Shown: positions 1-8,502, counted from the stretch's first letter. The stretch is DNA of 64,000 nt from Nocardioides alkalitolerans DSM 16699 (GCF_000426525.1 NZ_AUFN01000010.1:620001-684000); one strand, 5' to 3'. The notes: generated by a model from the letters alone, not told the origin. Numbers and translations: made by a program.

Positions 1-1312
1 CGCGGGCGAGCGCCTGGTCGCTCGTGACCACGACGACCACGCGGCCCGGGGGCTCGAGGCCGACGAGGTCGCGGATGACGTCGTCGGCGATCACGTTCTC
101 GGGGCTGAAGGCCACCCGCACCCCGCGGGGCGCCACGACCACCGGCCGCACCGCCGACGAGGCGGCGTCGAACACCACCGTCGTCTCGGCACCCGCGCGG
201 GCCACGATCGGGGCGAGCCCGTTGACCAGCCGCAGCCGCTGCACCTCGAGCGACGAGGTGGGCCAGGTGGTCTTGGTGACGTTGTAGCCGTCGACGAGCA
301 GGCGCGCCCGCGGCATGGCGAGCAGCTGCTCGAGCAGCGCCGAGCTGCCCGCGCCGAGGGAGCCGGCGGCGGTCGTCGTGCGGCTGCCCTCGCCGGCGAG
401 GTCGGCCTCGTAGCGGTCGGCCGGGGACGCACCGTCGGCCGGTCGGAGGCCGAGCTCGCGCTGCAGGCCCTGCGCGGAGGCCACGACCGCGTCGAGCAGC
501 AGCCGCGTGCGCAGGGTCGCCTCGTCGCGCTCGGCGCGGCCCCCGGCCTTCTGGGCGCTCACCTGGGCCTGGAGCTCCTCGACCCGGCGCTGCCAGCGTC
601 GTACGTCGCCCTCGGCCGCGTGCGCGGCGGCCTCGGCCCGGCCCGCGGCCCCGCGCTGGTCGGAGCGCGCCCGCTCGGCGTCCTCGACGGCCGCACGGGT
701 GGCCGCGCGGGACTCCCCCAGCTTGCGACGCAGGGCCGTGTTCTCGGCCTTGAGCTCGTCGACCTGCTCCTTGGCGGCGCTGCGCTGCTCCCGGACCTCG
801 GCCTCGAGCGCGGCCACGCGCCGCTCGAGCCGGGCGCGCAGGTGCGACTCGTGAGCGGCGACGCCGGCCTCCGCGGCGGCACCCGCCCGGTCGAGCGCGG
901 TCGCGAGCACCTCCGGCCAACCCGACGGACGCAGCAGCCAGGCCAGCACGGCGACGTCGAGCGCGTCGCGGTCGGCGAGCCCGTCGAGGTCGGGCGCCCC
1001 CTCGTCGGGCACGTCGAGCAGGCGCGCGACCTCGTCGAGCTCCGGGTCGTCGAGCGCGAGGCGCCGCGCGACGCGCTCGCGCAAGGCGGGGTCGGCGACC
1101 AGCGAGGCGACGATCTGGGTGGCGCCGAGCCGCGCCCGCCGCTGGGGCGCGAAGGTCGCCACGCGACGCAGCGGTGGCGGAAGGGTGCCGAGCACGGGGA
1201 GGACGCCGGCGGCCCGCTGCACGAGGCGTGGCTGCAGCGCCTCCGGAGGAGCGGGCTCCTCGGCGGCCGGGGGCGGGGGGACGTCGGAGGACGTCGGCTC
1301 GGGCTCGGACAC
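1..1312 (-). CDS. NYN (YacP-like) domain protein, 3' end outside window
   Basis: Read on the minus strand from a GTG at 1312, this frame stays open to the window edge (437 codons), so the C-terminus is missing. The first ~40 residues are Pro/Glu-rich. A long Arg/Glu/Ala-rich segment (roughly residues 150-250, heptad-like, e.g. ARLERRVAALEAEV) looks like a coiled coil. It is followed by LLVDGYNVT at about residue 338, the hallmark start of a NYN/PIN-like ribonuclease fold, and later by VVVVTSDQ. NYN proteins are predicted or known metal-dependent RNases; the RNA target is unknown here. The start is supported by TAGGCT ending 9 nt upstream and by the divergent exonuclease gene. Confidence in the family is high; the function is inferred. 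Confidence 0.85.
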   Translation of the reverse strand, partial: MSEPEPTSSDVPPPPAAEEPAPPEALQPRLVQRAAGVLPVLGTLPPPLRRVATFAPQRRARLGATQIVASLVADPALRERVARRLALDDPELDEVARLLDVPDEGAPDLDGLADRDALDVAVLAWLLRPSGWPEVLATALDRAGAAAEAGVAAHESHLRARLERRVAALEAEVREQRSAAKEQVDELKAENTALRRKLGESRAATRAAVEDAERARSDQRGAAGRAEAAAHAAEGDVRRWQRRVEELQAQVSAQKAGGRAERDEATLRTRLLLDAVVASAQGLQRELGLRPADGASPADRYEADLAGEGSRTTTAAGSLGAGSSALLEQLLAMPRARLLVDGYNVTKTTWPTSSLEVQRLRLVNGLAPIVARAGAETTVVFDAASSAVRPVVVAPRGVRVAFSPENVIADDVIRDLVGLEPPGRVVVVVTSDQALAR

Positions 1313-1321
1313 AGTGCGGCC

Positions 1322-1436
1322 AGCCTAGTTCGGGCGGCGCGACGCGGACGGGCCGTTCCGGGTCCGGGCACGGGCCGGTCCGGACCGAGCCGGGCGAGCG
1401 CGGCGCCACCGCACTGTCGGTGCCGCCGCCTAGCGT
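1322..1436. promoter_or_regulatory. Divergent promoter region with two TANNNT -10-like boxes
   Basis: The 132-bp gap between two divergent genes carries TAGGCT on the minus strand (1327-1322, 9 nt from GTG 1312) and TAGCGT on the plus strand (1431-1436, 8 nt from ATG 1445). Neither start has a Shine-Dalgarno sequence, so both mRNAs are probably leaderless. No clear -35 hexamer was identified. Confidence 0.5.
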
Positions 1437-1444
1437 GCTGGTCC

Positions 1445-3325
1445 ATGAGCAGGAACCGCACGCACCCCGCTCCCGGTCGCCCTCCGGGGCGTCGACCGGG
1501 CGACACCCACGGCGAGCCGGGGCGGCCCGGCGGGGCGGGCTCCGGAGCGGGGCCCGCCACGGGTGCGGAGTCGCGCTGGGCCGAGCAGCAGAGCTTCGAC
1601 GAGCTGGGGCGGCCGCTGCGCGACCTGACCTTCTGCGTGGTCGACCTCGAGACCACGGGCGGCTCCGCGGCGGCCGGCTCGATGATCACCGAGATCGGCG
1701 CCGTGAAGGTGCGCGGCGGCGAGGTCCTCGGCGAGTTCCAGACCCTGGTCAACCCCCACACGGAGATCCCGCCGTTCATCGCGGTGCTCACCGGCATCAC
1801 GTCGTCGATGGTGGCCGACGCCCCGTCGATCGAGTCCGCGCTGCCGGCGTTCCTCGAGTTCGCCCAGGGCTGCGTGCTCGTCGCCCACAACGCCCCGTTC
1901 GACATCGGGTTCCTGCAGCACTTCGCGCGCGAGCAGAACCGGCCCTGGCCCGCCTTCGAGGTGCTCGACACCGCGAAGATCGCGCGCCGCGTCATCACCC
2001 GCGACGACGCCCCCAACTGCAAGCTCTCCTCCCTCGCCCGGCTGTTCGGCGCGGAGACCACGCCCGACCACCGGGCGCTCCACGACGCCCGCGCCACCGT
2101 CGACGTGCTCCACGGCCTCATGGAGCGGCTCGGCAGCATCGGTGTGCTGACGGTGGAGGAGCTGTCGACGTTCAGCGCACGGGTCACGACGGCGCAGCGC
2201 AAGAAGCGCCACCTGGCCGAGGGCCTCCCCCACGCCCCGGGCGTCTACCTCTTCACCGACGACTCCGGCCGGGTGCTCTACATCGGTACGTCGAAGGACC
2301 TGCGCACCCGAGTCCGCAGCTACTTCACCGCCTCCGAGACCCGCTCCCGCATGGGCGAGATGGTCGGCCTCGCCACCCAGGTGCGCGGCATCGAGTGCGC
2401 CACCGCGCTCGAGGCCCGCGTCCGCGAGCTCCGCCTCATCGCCGAGCACAAGCCGCGCTACAACCGACGCTCGCGCTTCCCCGAGAAGACCCACTTCGTG
2501 AAGCTCACCCGCGAGGCGTGGCCGCGCCTGTCCCTGGTGACGAAGGTGCTGGGCGACGACGCCGACTACCTCGGCCCGTTCGGCTCCCGCAAGACCGCCG
2601 AGCGCGCGCTCGCCGCGCTCCACGAGACCTTCCCCATCCGGCAGTGCTCCGGCCGGCTCCCGCTCCAGCCCTCGCGGTCGGCCTGCGTGCTCGCCGAGAT
2701 GGGCCGCTGCCTCTCGCCCTGCGACGGCAGCGTCGAGCCGCCGGCGTACGACGCCGTGGTCACCGACGTGCGCGACGCGCTGCGTCGGGACCCGGTGCGC
2801 GTGGTCGACCGGCTGAGCGAGCGCATGGCCACCTACGCCGAGGAGGAGCGCTACGAGGAGGCGGGCGTCCACCGCGACCGGCTGGCCGCCCTCGTGCGGG
2901 CGACCTCCCGCACGCAGCGGCTCGTCGCCCTCACCGGGTGCCCCGAGGTCGTCGCCGCCCACCGGCAGTCCGACGGCCGCTGGGCCGTGCACGTCGTCCG
3001 CCTCGGCCGGCTCGCCGCGGCGGGCGTGATCCCGCCCGGCCACGACGCGCACGCCTACGTCGACCAGCTGCGGGCCGGGGCCGAGACGGTCCGCCCGGCG
3101 CCCGGCCCCGTGCCGGCGGCGAGCGCGGAGGAGACCGAGTCGGTGCTGACCTGGCTAGAGCAGGAGGGGGTGCGGCTCGTCGACGTCGAGGGCGAGTGGA
3201 GCTGTCCCGTCGCCGGTGCGGCCAAGCACCTCTGGGTCGGCGACGCCGAGCACCACTCTCGGCTGGCCGTCGCCCCGTTCGACGAGCGCCGGCTGCCGTC
3301 ACCGGTGCACCAGCCGGCGCGCTGA
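1445..3325 (+). CDS. DEDDh 3'-5' exonuclease fused to UvrC-like GIY-YIG nuclease
   Basis: A 626-residue two-part nuclease. After a Gly/Pro-rich leader, residues ~60-230 form a DnaQ-type DEDDh exonuclease: FCVVDLETTG (Exo I), AHNAPFDIGFL (Exo II) and DHRALHDARATVDV (Exo III with the catalytic His). Residues ~255-340 match the UvrC N-terminal GIY-YIG domain (APGVYLFTD, VLYIGTS, KPRYN). The C-terminal part has a UvrC-like segment with clustered cysteines and a UvrB/UvrC-like motif (YEEAGVHRDRL). The UvrC RNase H endonuclease half and HhH domain are not seen. Actinobacteria including M. tuberculosis (Rv2191 from memory) have the same fusion; a role in DNA repair or processing is inferred. The ATG at 1445 follows TAGCGT by 8 nt. 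Confidence 0.9.
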   Translation: MSRNRTHPAPGRPPGRRPGDTHGEPGRPGGAGSGAGPATGAESRWAEQQSFDELGRPLRDLTFCVVDLETTGGSAAAGSMITEIGAVKVRGGEVLGEFQTLVNPHTEIPPFIAVLTGITSSMVADAPSIESALPAFLEFAQGCVLVAHNAPFDIGFLQHFAREQNRPWPAFEVLDTAKIARRVITRDDAPNCKLSSLARLFGAETTPDHRALHDARATVDVLHGLMERLGSIGVLTVEELSTFSARVTTAQRKKRHLAEGLPHAPGVYLFTDDSGRVLYIGTSKDLRTRVRSYFTASETRSRMGEMVGLATQVRGIECATALEARVRELRLIAEHKPRYNRRSRFPEKTHFVKLTREAWPRLSLVTKVLGDDADYLGPFGSRKTAERALAALHETFPIRQCSGRLPLQPSRSACVLAEMGRCLSPCDGSVEPPAYDAVVTDVRDALRRDPVRVVDRLSERMATYAEEERYEEAGVHRDRLAALVRATSRTQRLVALTGCPEVVAAHRQSDGRWAVHVVRLGRLAAAGVIPPGHDAHAYVDQLRAGAETVRPAPGPVPAASAEETESVLTWLEQEGVRLVDVEGEWSCPVAGAAKHLWVGDAEHHSRLAVAPFDERRLPSPVHQPAR

Positions 3326-3458
3326 CGCGCTCCCCGGGCGTGGTGGGCGGAGCCCGGTCCGACGTCGGGCCGTCACCCCGACGGGCGATGGGTGGGGCGG
3401 CGCCACCTGGTCGGATGGTCGTCGAGGGCTCACCTGGGGCCCCGGACGGGAGCACCTC

Positions 3459-3542
3459 GTGACGCAGCCGGACTCGCACCACCACCTGCCGCAGCAGCAC
3501 CGACCGACGCCCGGGGCGTCGACGGCGGGAGGTCTCGCATGA
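3459..3542 (+). CDS. 27-codon upstream ORF overlapping the mycothiol-dependent gene start
   Basis: A GTG at 3459, six bases after a good Shine-Dalgarno (GGGAG), opens a 27-codon frame rich in His, Gln and Pro (three consecutive His at codons 7-9). It ends at a TGA whose ATGA overlaps the ATG of the next gene (3539). The arrangement is that of a translationally coupled leader peptide. The product matches no family I know and coding potential cannot be judged at this length, so this is a candidate only. Confidence 0.35.
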   Translation: MTQPDSHHHLPQQHRPTPGASTAGGLA

Positions 3543-4228
3543 GCGGCGGGGACCCGCGGGCCGCCGACGAGTGGCGGTCCGCCTTCGAGCGCGTGTCGCG
3601 CACGGCGCGCGAGGCCCACGAGACCAGCCCCGACCTGCTCGAGCGCCGGGTCCCGGCGTGCCCGGGCTGGACGGCCCGCGAGCTCCTCGCCCACATGATC
3701 GGGGTCGGGCACGACACGCTCTCGGGCGACGTCGTGGACGACCACAACGAGGGGTGGACGCAGGGCCAGGTCGACGCCCGCGCCGGGCGCACCACCCCGG
3801 AGCTGCTCGAGGAGTGGGCCGACCTCGCCCCGGACCTGCACGCGTACGTCCGCGACACCGACCCCCGCCCGCTGGGCGACACGATCATCCACGAGCAGGA
3901 CCTCCGCGGCGCCCTCGAGGCCCCCGGCGCGCGGGACACCGAGGGCCTGGCGTCGGTGCGCGCGACGATGGCCGACCAGCTCGGTGAGCGCCTCGAGGGT
4001 CGCGGCCCCGTCCGGCTGGAGGCCACCGACGACGACTGGACGTGGCAGTCCGGGGAGGGCGACCCCGCCGTCGTCCTGCGCGCCCCGGCGTACGACCTGA
4101 CGCGCGGGCTCACCAGCCGCCGCACGGCGGGCCAGCTGCGCAGCTGGACCACCGCGGGCGACGTCGAGCCGTACCTGGACGACTTCGCGGGCCTCGGCCC
4201 GCTGCCCGAGCAGGAGCTGCCCGAGTGA
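3539..4228 (+). CDS. Mycothiol-dependent maleylpyruvate isomerase-like protein (TIGR03083 family)
   Basis: A 229-residue protein with the DinB/MDMPI N-terminal pattern: CPGWTARELLAHMIGV near residue 40 and IIHEQDLRGAL near 120, supplying the His/Glu metal-ligand positions of the family. Members of this four-helix, metal-binding superfamily use mycothiol in actinobacteria for isomerisation, transfer or detoxification; many have no assigned substrate. The ATG at 3539 has GGGAGG 6 nt upstream and overlaps the stop of a short upstream ORF. Its stop overlaps the GTG of mycothione reductase (GTGA), so the two are almost certainly co-translated, which supports a mycothiol-related role. The substrate is unknown. 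Confidence 0.75.
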   Translation: MSGGDPRAADEWRSAFERVSRTAREAHETSPDLLERRVPACPGWTARELLAHMIGVGHDTLSGDVVDDHNEGWTQGQVDARAGRTTPELLEEWADLAPDLHAYVRDTDPRPLGDTIIHEQDLRGALEAPGARDTEGLASVRATMADQLGERLEGRGPVRLEATDDDWTWQSGEGDPAVVLRAPAYDLTRGLTSRRTAGQLRSWTTAGDVEPYLDDFAGLGPLPEQELPE

Positions 4229-5649
4229 GCGCCGCCGCCGACCACTACGACCTCGTCGTCATCGGCGCCGGTTCGGGCAACACCGTCGTCGACGACCGGT
4301 TCTCCCACCTGCGGGTGGCGATCGTCGAGCGCGGGCCCTTCGGCGGCACGTGCCTCAACCGCGGGTGCATCCCGTCGAAGATGTACGTGCACGCCGCCGA
4401 GCTGGCCTCGAGCGCCCGACGCGGCCCGGCCCTCGACGTCGGCACCCGGGCGGACGGGGTCGACTGGCCCGCGCTGCGCGACCGGGTGCTGTCGCGGATC
4501 GACCCCGTCGCCGCGGACGGCGAGTCGTACCGGCGCAGCCTCGACCACGTCGACGTCCTCACGGGTACGGCGCGGTTCACCGGCCCCTCGGCGATCACGG
4601 TCGACCTCGCGGACGGCGGGACGCGCGCGCTGACCGCCGACGACGTCGTCATCGCCACCGGCAGCCGACCCGTCGTCCCCGACATCCCCGGCCTGCACGA
4701 CGTCGCCCACCACACGAGCGACTCGGTGATGCGGCTCGAGGCGCTCCCGGCACGGATGGTCGTCATCGGGGGCGGCTACGTGGGGTGCGAGTTCGCGAAC
4801 GTGTTCGCGGGCCTCGGTGTCGACGTCACCCAGGTCGAGAGCGAGGACCTGCTCCTCGCCACGCAGGACGCCGACGTGGCCGACATCGTCACCCGGGCCG
4901 CGCGTGACCGCTGGACGGTCCGCACGGGCGTCCGCCTGGACCGCGTGACCCCGCGGGACGACGGCACCGCCCTGCTCCACCTCGACGACGGCACGACGGT
5001 CGAGACCGACGTGGTGCTCGTGGCGATCGGGCGCCGGCCCAACGCCGACCTGCTGGACCTCGGGACGGCGGGGGTCGACGTCGACGACGCCGGACGGGTC
5101 GTGGTCGACGAGCACCAGCGGGCCACCGCGGCCGGCGTGTGGGCTCTCGGTGACGCGAGTGCGCACCAGCCGCTCAAGCACGTCGCCAACCAGGACGCCC
5201 GGGTCGTGCAGCACAACCTGCTGCACCCCGACGACCTGGTCGTCTCCGACCACGCGCACGTGCCGCAGGCCGTGTTCACGGATCCCCAGGTCGCCTCGGT
5301 GGGGCTGACCGAGGCGCAGGCCCGCGAGCAGGGTCTCGACCTGGCCGTCGGCCGCCACGACCTGGCCGACACGGCGTACGGGTGGGCGCTGCAGTCCGAC
5401 CCCGACGACCGCGACCCGACCGGTCCCGGCGGCTTCGTCAAGCTCATCGGCGACCGCGCGACGGGGCTGCTCGTGGGCGCGCACGTGGTCGCGCCCGAGG
5501 CCGCCACGCTCATCCAGCCCCTCATCGGCTGGATCAGCACGGGGGCCCCGGTGGCCGGCCTCGCCCGTCGGCAGTACTGGATCCACCCCGCGCCCACCGA
5601 GGTCGTCGAGGGCGCGCTGCTCGACCTCGAGGAGCAGCTCGGGTCGTGA
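4225..5649 (+). CDS. mtr: Mycothione reductase
   Basis: A 474-residue flavoprotein disulfide reductase. It has an N-terminal FAD Rossmann motif (VVIGAGSGN), the redox-active pair GGTCLNRGCIPSK (Cys43 and Cys48), an NADPH-binding GGGYVGCEFANVF near residue 180, a second FAD contact (GVWALGDAS) and a C-terminal dimerisation domain with the catalytic HPAPTEVVE. The GSGN start and the HPxPTEVVE end match mycothione reductases better than dihydrolipoamide dehydrogenase. It reduces mycothiol disulfide with NADPH in the cytoplasm. The GTG start overlaps the preceding stop by 4 nt, giving a two-gene redox operon. Glutathione or trypanothione reductase is excluded by the actinobacterial context. Confidence 0.9.
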   Translation: MSAAADHYDLVVIGAGSGNTVVDDRFSHLRVAIVERGPFGGTCLNRGCIPSKMYVHAAELASSARRGPALDVGTRADGVDWPALRDRVLSRIDPVAADGESYRRSLDHVDVLTGTARFTGPSAITVDLADGGTRALTADDVVIATGSRPVVPDIPGLHDVAHHTSDSVMRLEALPARMVVIGGGYVGCEFANVFAGLGVDVTQVESEDLLLATQDADVADIVTRAARDRWTVRTGVRLDRVTPRDDGTALLHLDDGTTVETDVVLVAIGRRPNADLLDLGTAGVDVDDAGRVVVDEHQRATAAGVWALGDASAHQPLKHVANQDARVVQHNLLHPDDLVVSDHAHVPQAVFTDPQVASVGLTEAQAREQGLDLAVGRHDLADTAYGWALQSDPDDRDPTGPGGFVKLIGDRATGLLVGAHVVAPEAATLIQPLIGWISTGAPVAGLARRQYWIHPAPTEVVEGALLDLEEQLGS

Positions 5650-5716
5650 GCTCCGCAGGCATCCCGGCGCCGTCGTGCAGGACGGCGCCGGGGGCCATGC
5701 CCTAGGCTCGCGGACC

Positions 5717-5995
5717 ATGATCACGGCCATCGTCTTCGTCAACGCCGAGGTCGACCGCATCCCCGAGGTCGCCGAGGCCATCGCGGCGCTCGAGGGGGTC
5801 AGCGAGGTCTACTCGGTGACCGGTCAGATCGACCTCATCGCCCTCATCCGCGTGCGCGACCACGACGAGATCGCGGCCGTGGTCGCCGACCGGCTCAACA
5901 AGGTCGACGGCGTCCGCTCCACCGAGACCCACATCGCGTTCCGGGCCTACTCGCGCCACGACCTCGAGTCGGCGTTCTCCCTCGGCCTCGACTGA
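5717..5995 (+). CDS. Stand-alone Lrp/AsnC ligand-binding (RAM) domain protein
   Basis: A 92-residue protein with only the RAM (ACT-like) domain of Lrp/AsnC regulators: a beta-alpha-beta-beta-alpha-beta pattern including VSEVYSVTGQIDLIALIRV, which carries the conserved glycine-aspartate ligand loop. No helix-turn-helix is present. Such proteins bind amino acids or co-assemble with full Lrp proteins; here the ligand is unknown. The ATG at 5717 follows TAGGCT (5703-5708) by 8 nt, suggesting a leaderless transcript separate from mtr. It is a complete small gene, not a truncated Lrp, since no HTH coding lies upstream. Confidence 0.8.
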   Translation: MITAIVFVNAEVDRIPEVAEAIAALEGVSEVYSVTGQIDLIALIRVRDHDEIAAVVADRLNKVDGVRSTETHIAFRAYSRHDLESAFSLGLD

Positions 5996-6077
5996 CCCGG
6001 GCCGCCACCGTCGCGGCCCGTCCGCAGGTGAGCGACCTCACAGGGTCGTCCCGGCCGGTAACCCCGCAACACGCTCG

Positions 6078-6083
6078 TAACAT
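6078..6083 (+). promoter_or_regulatory. TAACAT -10-like box for the 6090 gene
   Basis: TAACAT ends 6 nt before the GTG at 6090, which lacks a Shine-Dalgarno; this is the same leaderless geometry seen at many genes in this window. Confidence 0.4.
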
Positions 6084-6089
6084 CCGCAG

Positions 6090-6722
6090 GTGACCTGGAT
6101 CCTCGACCACTGGCTGGCCATCCTCGGTTGGGCGGGCTCGGGGCTCCTGATCTGCTCGATCCTGCAGACGCGCGTCCTGCGCTTCCGCCTGCTGAACGCA
6201 GCGGCGACCGTCACCCTCGCGACCTTCAACCTGCTCATCGGCGTGTGGCCGATGGTGGCGATGAACGTCGTGCTCCTCGCCATCAACGCGTGGTTCCTCG
6301 TCAAGCTCCTGCGCCAGCCCGCCGCCGAGCGCACCTTCACGGTGCTCGCCGTCGGCTCCGGGGACGCCTACCTCAACCACGTCCTGCGCAGCCACGACGT
6401 CGACATCCATCGCCACCAGCCCGACTTCTGCTGGGAGCGGAACGCGGAGGACCGCCAGGCCTACCTGGTGCAGCAGGGCGACGAGACGGCCGGCGTCGTG
6501 GTCGTGCGGGCCGACGGCGACGTCGCCCACGTCGAGCTCGACTACGTCACGCCCGCGTTCCGTGACTTCGCCGCCGGCGAGTACCTCTGGCTCCGCAGCG
6601 ACATCCTGCGCCGTCGCGGGTTCCGCCACGTGATGACGCCCCCGAACATGACGGACCCGTACTACGCGCGCCTCGGCTTCCGCCGCAACGGCCGCGCGTA
6701 CGTGCTCGACCTGGCGGCCTGA
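6090..6722 (+). CDS. YgjV-like membrane segment joined to an acetyltransferase-like domain
   Basis: A 210-residue protein. Residues ~1-75 hold two or three hydrophobic helices in the style of Imp/YgjV inner-membrane proteins (LAILGWAGSGLLICSIL; VWPMVAMNVVLLAINAWFL). Residues ~85-210 are soluble, with a GNAT-like end: a strand with HVELDYVTPAFRDF, then FRHVMTPPNMTDPYYARLGFRRNGRAYVLDL, which resembles the GNAT motif B/beta-7 region. A membrane-anchored acyltransferase-like role is inferred. GTG 6090 is chosen from the adjacent TAACAT box. The gene converges on trpD, and a small hairpin spans the junction. Confidence in the gene is high, in the function low. Confidence 0.75.
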   Translation: MTWILDHWLAILGWAGSGLLICSILQTRVLRFRLLNAAATVTLATFNLLIGVWPMVAMNVVLLAINAWFLVKLLRQPAAERTFTVLAVGSGDAYLNHVLRSHDVDIHRHQPDFCWERNAEDRQAYLVQQGDETAGVVVVRADGDVAHVELDYVTPAFRDFAAGEYLWLRSDILRRRGFRHVMTPPNMTDPYYARLGFRRNGRAYVLDLAA

Positions 6723-6729
6723 GCCCCCG

Positions 6730-6748
6730 CTCGTCCCCTCAGGACGAG
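6730..6748. terminator. Small bidirectional terminator between convergent genes
   Basis: CTCGTCC and GGACGAG form a 7-bp stem with a 5-nt loop, overlapping the trpD stop codon and lying just after the stop of the plus-strand gene. No T-run is present, as is usual in high-GC actinobacteria. Confidence 0.4.
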
Positions 6749-7779
6749 GAGGCGGCGACCCAGCGCTCCAGCGTGGCCGCGGCCTCGCCGGAGTCGACGG
6801 CCGCGGCGGCGCGCTCGATGCCCGTGGCGAGCTGCGCCTCGACGTCGCCCGCGAACGGCTCCTCCGCGTGGACGGCGAGCGCCGCGCCCGCGTTGAGCAC
6901 GACCGCGTCGCGCACCGGGCCCCGCTCGCCGGCGAGCACGCGTCGTACGACGTCGGCGTTGTGCTGCACGTCGCCGCCACGGAGGTCCTCGACCGAGGCC
7001 CGCGGGATGCCCAGCGACAGCGGGTCGACCACGGTGCGCTCGACCTGGCCGTCGCGCACGACCCAGACCGCCGACGTCGCCGTCGTGGTCAGCTCGTCGA
7101 GACCGTCGTCGCCGCGGAACACCCAGGCGTCGACCCCGCGCGTGGCGAAGACACCGGCCATCACGGGCGCCATCGCGGCGTCCGCGCACCCGATCGCCTG
7201 GGCGCCGGGCCGGGCCGGGTTCGTCAGGGGGCCGAGGAAGTTGAAGGTCGTGCCGATGCCGAGCTCGCGGCGGGGCACGGCCGCGTGCCGCATCGCCGGG
7301 TGGAAGGCCGCGGCGAAGCAGAAGGTGATCCCGACCTCCTCCGCCAGCTCGCCGACGCGCGCGGGCGGCAGGTCGAGGCGTACGCCGAGCGCCTCGAGCA
7401 CGTCGGCGCTGCCCGACTTGGAGGAGGCGGAGCGGTTGCCGTGCTTCACCACGCGCGCCCCGGCGCCGGCCGCGACGATCGCCGCCATCGACGAGATGTT
7501 CACCGACATCGAGCGGTCACCGCCCGTGCCGACCACGTCGAGCAGACGACCGGGCACGGACAGCGGGGTGCCCTGGGCGATCATCGCCTCGGCGAGCGCG
7601 GCCACCTCCGCCGTCGTCTCGCCCTTGGCGCGCAGCGCGACGGCGAAGCCGGCGATCTGGGCCGGTGTGGCCTGGGCCGTCAGGATCTCGGTCATCGCCC
7701 ACGAGGCCTGCTCGGGCGTGAGGTCGCTCCGGCCCACGAGGGCGGAGAGCACCTCGGGCCAGGTCGGGAGCGCGCTCAA
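6739..7779 (-). CDS. trpD: Anthranilate phosphoribosyltransferase
   Basis: A 346-residue enzyme of tryptophan synthesis that transfers the phosphoribosyl group of PRPP to anthranilate. Family motifs are clear: VVGTGGD (PRPP loop), [21 protein letters not shown] (anthranilate/Mg region) and NFLGPLTNP. The start is a TTG at 7779 whose TTGA overlaps the stop of the receiver-like gene upstream; the next upstream in-frame ATG would run back through that gene. No other trp gene is nearby, as in mycobacteria, where trpD also lies beside ctaE. Cytoplasmic homodimer expected. Confidence 0.95.
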   Translation of the reverse strand: MSALPTWPEVLSALVGRSDLTPEQASWAMTEILTAQATPAQIAGFAVALRAKGETTAEVAALAEAMIAQGTPLSVPGRLLDVVGTGGDRSMSVNISSMAAIVAAGAGARVVKHGNRSASSKSGSADVLEALGVRLDLPPARVGELAEEVGITFCFAAAFHPAMRHAAVPRRELGIGTTFNFLGPLTNPARPGAQAIGCADAAMAPVMAGVFATRGVDAWVFRGDDGLDELTTTATSAVWVVRDGQVERTVVDPLSLGIPRASVEDLRGGDVQHNADVVRRVLAGERGPVRDAVVLNAGAALAVHAEEPFAGDVEAQLATGIERAAAAVDSGEAAATLERWVAASSS

Positions 7780-8213
7780 CGGGCGGCGAGCGCGGCGCGC
7801 GGGCGCAGCAGGGCGACGACCGTCTCGGCGAGCACGATCGGGTCGAGCGGGTGGGGCACGGCGGCCTCGGCCCGCGACCAGGTGGCGAGCCACGCGTCCT
7901 GGGGGCGCCCCGTCAGCACGAGCACGGGCGGGCACTCGAAGATCTCGTCCTTGAGCTGCTTGGCGATGCCCATCCCCCCGGCGGGCACGGCCTCGCCGTC
8001 GAGGATGGCCAGGTCGATGCGACCCGTGTCCATCTGCGCCACGACGACGGGCTCGGTGGCCACCTCGACGTACGTCAGCTCCGGCAGGTCGGGGTGGGGC
8101 CGGCGACCGAGCGCCAGGATCACCTGCTCCCGCGTGCGGACGTCGTCGCTGTAGACGAGCACCGTGAGTCGGGCGGCGCTCGACGTCGGACCGGAGGCGG
8201 TGGAGTCGCTCAC
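7776..8213 (-). CDS. Response-regulator receiver-like protein
   Basis: A 145-residue single receiver-like domain with no output domain. An acidic pair follows beta-1 (YSDD, residues 23-24), the phosphoacceptor candidate is Asp72 in AILDGEA, and Thr in LTGRP follows beta-4. The usual Lys of beta-5 (KP) is replaced by His (VPHPLDP), so normal phosphorylation is uncertain. GTG 8213 is chosen because TAGGGT ends 7 nt upstream. It overlaps trpD by four bases (TTGA) and is divergent from ctaE. The role is unknown; orthologues beside trpD and ctaE are expected in Nocardioidaceae, which needs a search. Confidence 0.75.
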   Translation of the reverse strand: MSDSTASGPTSSAARLTVLVYSDDVRTREQVILALGRRPHPDLPELTYVEVATEPVVVAQMDTGRIDLAILDGEAVPAGGMGIAKQLKDEIFECPPVLVLTGRPQDAWLATWSRAEAAVPHPLDPIVLAETVVALLRPRAALAAR

Positions 8214-8220
8214 CCGCGTG

Positions 8221-8226
8221 ACCCTA
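8221..8226 (-). promoter_or_regulatory. TAGGGT -10-like box for the receiver-like/trpD operon
   Basis: On the minus strand TAGGGT ends 7 nt before the GTG at 8213, with no Shine-Dalgarno in between, so a leaderless transcript is likely. Confidence 0.45.
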
Positions 8227-8502
8227 CCGCCCCGGGCCCCCACGGGCGCCACCCCTCGAGCGGTACGAGCTCCCCCGGTCCGCTCGTCCGCCGTACGGCG
8301 CGTCGACCCCGCCCGAGCGGCGCCTCCCTGGCCGGCCACGCCCGTACGGGTGAGAAACGGCCACCGCGCGGGCGCGGACGCGCACGTGTGTGGACGGTGC
8401 GCGGCACGAGTTTCGGAGCAGTTTCCCGGGCCCCACGGGCGATCTACGACTCTGCGTAAGACTTGTTGCGGGGGGCGGGGTCACAGGAGCCGCGCGGCAG
8501 GA

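Noticed and set aside
559..2202. A 547-codon minus-strand frame opposite the exonuclease gene
   Set aside because: It is antisense to a gene with clear motifs, is very rich in Arg/Pro/Ser as expected of an off-frame in high-GC DNA, and matches no family. The same holds for many long antisense frames, e.g. 1430-3052, 3430-5781 and 47568-49895.
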